Shown piece by piece: positions 4,389 through 5,039 of a DNA stretch of 5,039 nucleotides. Source of the DNA: Desulfobacula sp. (GTDB lineage: Bacteria > Desulfobacterota > Desulfobacteria > Desulfobacterales > Desulfobacteraceae); NCBI GenBank assembly GCA_018702715.1, contig JABIYQ010000230.1, forward strand, positions 1 through 5,039. Direction: 5' to 3'. Position 1 is the stretch's first letter; every line of letters starts with the position of its first letter. The notes under the pieces are model-generated. The model searched no databases. It saw only the letters and a program-made list of their open reading frames with translations, and was not told the DNA's origin. The position numbers were made by a program, and so were the translations under genes.

Positions 4389-5039
4389 ATGAACCTTGTA
4401 GAGTTGAATAAGATGAAGATTAGTGAGTTGACCAAGCTTGCTAAGGAATATAAAATTAAAGGGATCGGCGGGCTTAAAAAACAGGATTTGATTTTTACAC
4501 TGCTCCAGACAAACATCGAAGATAGCGGCCAGATTTATGGTGAAGGCACGCTGGAGATTCTCCCGGACGGCTTTGGATTTTTAAGAGCTCCAGGATATAA
4601 TTATCTTCCCGGTCCTGATGATATTTATGTTTCTCCATCACAAATTAGAAGATTTAATTTGAGAACCGGAGATACCATCTCAGGTCAGGTTCGACAACCC
4701 AAAGATTCTGAACGATATTTTGCATTGCTTAAAGTTGAGGCTGTTAATTTTCAAAATCCAGAACTTGCTGCTGAAACAATCCTTTTTGATAATCTCTTAC
4801 CCCTATATCCTGAACGTAAAATGAATCTTGAGGCTGAATCAGACAATTATGCCATGCGTGTAATAGATTTGATGTCACCCATCGGATTTGGTCAGCGCGG
4901 TTTGATTGTCTCTCCACCAAAAGCAGGCAAAACTATGTTGTTGCAGAATATAGCCAATAGCATGGTTAAAGCTCACAGTGATATCATTCCAATGATTGTT
5001 CTGATTGATGAACGTCCGGAAGAAGTGACGGATATGGCA
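4389..5039 (+). CDS. rho: Transcription termination factor Rho, N-terminal 217 residues (cut by window end)
   Basis: Rho is a hexameric RNA-DNA helicase that loads on untranslated RNA and ends transcription. The start is the ATG at 4389, with GGGAG (4379-4383) five bases upstream. Residues 1-45 (MNLVELNKMKISELTKLAKE onward) form the Rho N-terminal helical domain. Residues about 50-120 form the cold-shock-like RNA-binding fold, with GFGFLR at 61-66 and GDTISGQVR at 94-102, ending near ERYFALLKV (108-116). The ATPase domain begins with the linker LYPERKMNLE and carries the Walker A loop SPPKAGKT (175-182). IDERPEEVTDM (206-216) is the last visible conserved block. The Walker B and Q/R loops lie beyond the window. 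There is no long insertion between the N-terminal and RNA-binding domains. Confidence 0.98.
   Translation, partial: MNLVELNKMKISELTKLAKEYKIKGIGGLKKQDLIFTLLQTNIEDSGQIYGEGTLEILPDGFGFLRAPGYNYLPGPDDIYVSPSQIRRFNLRTGDTISGQVRQPKDSERYFALLKVEAVNFQNPELAAETILFDNLLPLYPERKMNLEAESDNYAMRVIDLMSPIGFGQRGLIVSPPKAGKTMLLQNIANSMVKAHSDIIPMIVLIDERPEEVTDMA

Noticed and set aside
4277..4516. 79-codon minus-strand ORF
   Set aside because: It lies opposite the rho leader and the rho N-terminus and has no start signals or recognisable motif.
1..5039. CRISPR array, insertion sequence or prophage attachment site
   Set aside because: I found no regularly spaced repeats, no transposase frame, no paired terminal repeats and no duplicated tRNA 3' end near the tRNA-Gln gene.

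Overview
The window is about 5 kb of AT-rich bacterial DNA. The gene set suggests a Gram-negative anaerobe of the Desulfobacterota, possibly Desulfobacterales. The clues are a coaE gene followed by rho, a LarE of the three-cysteine type, a textbook sigma-54 promoter, and fragments of a response-regulator gene. This placement is an inference from gene content and style, not a search result.

The left third (1-1595) is accessory or decaying DNA. On the minus strand it holds a well-started 58-codon small gene (374-550), followed immediately by a frameshifted response-regulator receiver remnant (about 205-378). Further right is an unlisted 36-residue, almost wholly hydrophobic peptide (708-818). 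That peptide has a strong Shine-Dalgarno and a near-consensus sigma-54 promoter (919-934) about 90 nt upstream. The leader between them carries a stretch that resembles half of a c-di-GMP-I (GEMM) aptamer. Upstream of the promoter lie two near-identical copies of the palindrome TTGGCTKTAWTGCCAA (950-965 and 1170-1185), with a canonical G-quadruplex motif (1000-1027) between them. A protein-like but broken plus-strand stretch (about 1281-1516) looks like a decayed gene. This sigma-54, palindrome and micro-peptide unit is the most interesting part of the window.

The middle begins with a complete minus-strand tRNA-Gln(CUG) with encoded CCA, its own sigma-70 promoter and its own terminator. Divergent from it is a two-gene plus-strand unit: a small ABM-domain protein (1822-2106) and larE (2122-2934). 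A perfect 18-bp hairpin flanked by A and T tracts (3010-3052) ends this unit and also the convergent ndk gene.

The right part is core metabolism. ndk (nucleoside diphosphate kinase) is on the minus strand. Divergent from it, coaE (dephospho-CoA kinase) and rho (transcription terminator, cut by the window edge) are on the plus strand. coaE lacks a visible ribosome binding site, and rho has a 151-nt untranslated interval before it.
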